In this document: positions 32,942 to 34,040 of the stretch, piece after piece
How positions within the stretch are numbered: position 1 is the stretch's first letter
Layout: each line of letters begins with the position of its first letter
DNA from: Motiliproteus sp963974645
Lineage (GTDB): Bacteria > Pseudomonadota > Gammaproteobacteria > Pseudomonadales > Balneatricaceae
Length of the DNA stretch: 34,040 bases
Direction of reading: 5' to 3'
Assembly: GCA_963974645.1 (NCBI GenBank)
Contig: CAXBEA010000040.1
Location: forward strand, 1 to 34,040
Notes under the pieces: model-generated
Seen by the model: only the letters and a program-made list of their open reading frames with translations
What the model was told of the DNA's origin: nothing
Databases searched by the model: none
Translations under genes and position numbers: made by a program

Positions 32942-34040
32942 TTAAACAATCTTCTTCATGTCCGCCATGTGGCCGCGCAGGACGCCACCGATCGCTTCAA
33001 CCGGATGGCTGCGTAGCGCCTGGTTAACTTCGATCAGACGGGCGTTATCGACGCCGTTATCGTCTACCGCCAGACCACGACCGATCACATCGGTATCGAT
33101 CTTGGTCATGAAATCTGCCAGCAGTGGCAGACAGGCATGGTTGTACAGGTAGCAGCCGTATTCGGCGGTATCGGAGATGGTCGCGTTCATCTCGTACAGC
33201 TTCTTACGGGCGATGGTGTTGGCGATCAGCGGGGTCTCGTGCAGTGACTCGTAGTACGCCGAATCTGCGACGATGCCGGCAGCAGTCATGGTTTCGAACG
33301 CCAGCTCAACCCCGGCTTTAACCATCGCCACCATCAAGATGCCGTGGTCGAAGTATTCCTGCTCGGAGATCTCAACATCACCCGCCGGGGTCTTCTCGAA
33401 CGCAGTCTCGGCAGTCTCGGCACGCCAGCCCAGCAGATTCTTGTCATCGTTAGCCCAGTCTTCCATCATCGTGCGGGAGAAGGTGCCATCGATGATGTCG
33501 TCCTGGTGTTTGTTGTACAGCGGACGCATGATCTGCTTCAACTCTTCGGCCAGATCGAACGCCTTGATCTTGGCAGGGTTAGACAGACGGTCCAGCATGT
33601 TAGTCACACCGCCGTACTTGAGTGCCTCGGTGACAGTTTCCCAGCCGTATTGAATCAGCTTAGAGGCGTAACCGGCATCGATGCCCTTCTCGACCATCTT
33701 GTCGAAACACAGCAGTGAACCTGTCTGCAGCATGCCGCAAAGAATCGTCTGCTCGCCCATCAGGTCAGATTTAACTTCGGCGATGAACGAGGACATCAGT
33801 ACCCCGGCCTTGTGACCACCGGTACCGACTGCATACGCCTTAGCCAGCGCCAGACCTTCACCCTTGGGATCGTTATCTTCGTGAACCGCGATCAGAGTGG
33901 GCACCCCAAAACCGCGTACGTATTCGTTACGCACCTCTGAACCCGGGCACTTGGGTGCGACCATGATCACAGTCAGGTCATCACGGATCTGCATCCCCTC
34001 TTCAACGATGTTGAAACCGTGCGAGTAGGACAGGCAGGCG
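32942..34040 (-). CDS. ilvC: Ketol-acid reductoisomerase, class II (5' end outside window)
   Basis: The last 365 residues of the NADPH-dependent enzyme that isomerises and reduces acetolactate and acetohydroxybutyrate in valine, leucine and isoleucine synthesis. The visible part begins ACLSYSHGFNIVEEG, followed by VIMVAPKCPGSEVR, FGVPTLIAVHEDNDPKGEG, EVKSDLMGEQTILCGMLQ, AYYESLHETPLIANTIARKK and the C-terminal GHMADMKKIV. The duplicated C-terminal knotted domain shows it is the long (about 490 residue) class II enzyme, as in E. coli, not the 340-residue class I. The frame runs through base 34040. The start codon and the promoter controlled by IlvY lie outside the window. Confidence 0.96.
   Translation of the reverse strand, partial: ACLSYSHGFNIVEEGMQIRDDLTVIMVAPKCPGSEVRNEYVRGFGVPTLIAVHEDNDPKGEGLALAKAYAVGTGGHKAGVLMSSFIAEVKSDLMGEQTILCGMLQTGSLLCFDKMVEKGIDAGYASKLIQYGWETVTEALKYGGVTNMLDRLSNPAKIKAFDLAEELKQIMRPLYNKHQDDIIDGTFSRTMMEDWANDDKNLLGWRAETAETAFEKTPAGDVEISEQEYFDHGILMVAMVKAGVELAFETMTAAGIVADSAYYESLHETPLIANTIARKKLYEMNATISDTAEYGCYLYNHACLPLLADFMTKIDTDVIGRGLAVDDNGVDNARLIEVNQALRSHPVEAIGGVLRGHMADMKKIV

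Overview
The window is a chromosomal segment of a gammaproteobacterium. Dense housekeeping operons, the order dksA-gluQ-cbrX-cbrA-cbrB-[crcZ]-pcnB-folK-panB-panC, a long (class II) ilvC, and a moaB-moeA-ubiU-ubiV block with a Dnr-like regulator all recall Pseudomonas and its marine relatives (Oceanospirillales/Pseudomonadales sensu lato). The genus cannot be fixed from the sequence. The anaerobic ubiquinone, molybdenum-cofactor and Dnr genes suggest facultative anaerobic or denitrifying growth.

Layout. 1-1312: thiC (3' end outside the window). 1492-3532: an accessory patch holding a truncated TetR-like C-terminus and a decayed element whose ends carry repeated sites (core CATAAGYCTGCA) in inverted orientation. 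It has one AT-rich YajG-like lipoprotein gene as cargo and stops about 28 bp from the 3' end of the SRP RNA gene ffs (3561-3670), a known attachment site of Tn7-like elements. 3772-6802: TlpA-like thioredoxin, YhcC radical-SAM protein, a frameshifted Crp/Fnr remnant, and a nitrilase-family amidohydrolase. 6970-15173 (all minus strand): dnr-like regulator, an unknown membrane protein, an acyl-CoA ligase, ubiV, ubiU, a Sel1-repeat protein, moeA and moaB. An FNR/DNR-type box lies upstream of ubiU. 15322-26282 (all plus strand): Rieske protein, dksA, gluQ, cbrX-like, cbrA, cbrB, a CrcZ-type small RNA with its own sigma-54 promoter, pcnB, folK, panB and panC. 26290-34040: a membrane-anchored protein with an Sm-like tail (minus), ilvY, an HD-GYP phosphodiesterase, a small lipoprotein, YqhA, a ModF-like ABC ATPase, and ilvC (5' end outside the window).

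How the genes work together. CbrA/CbrB would drive the sigma-54 promoter at 22235-22250 through three evenly spaced GTTAC/GTAAC half-sites. The RNA made there has five or more AANAANAA motifs, the signature of CrcZ/CrcY RNAs that titrate Hfq/Crc in carbon catabolite repression. UbiU/UbiV hydroxylate the ubiquinone precursor without oxygen, and MoaB/MoeA make molybdopterin cofactor for anaerobic reductases; a Dnr/FNR-type factor would couple them to anoxia. IlvY is the activator of ilvC, which here sits about 4 kb away.

The two strongest hunt results are the CrcZ locus in the cbrB-pcnB gap and the Tn7-like end structure beside ffs. Smaller leads are two long poly-G tracts, a membrane-anchored poly(A) polymerase, and a seven-codon upstream ORF overlapping the HD-GYP start.
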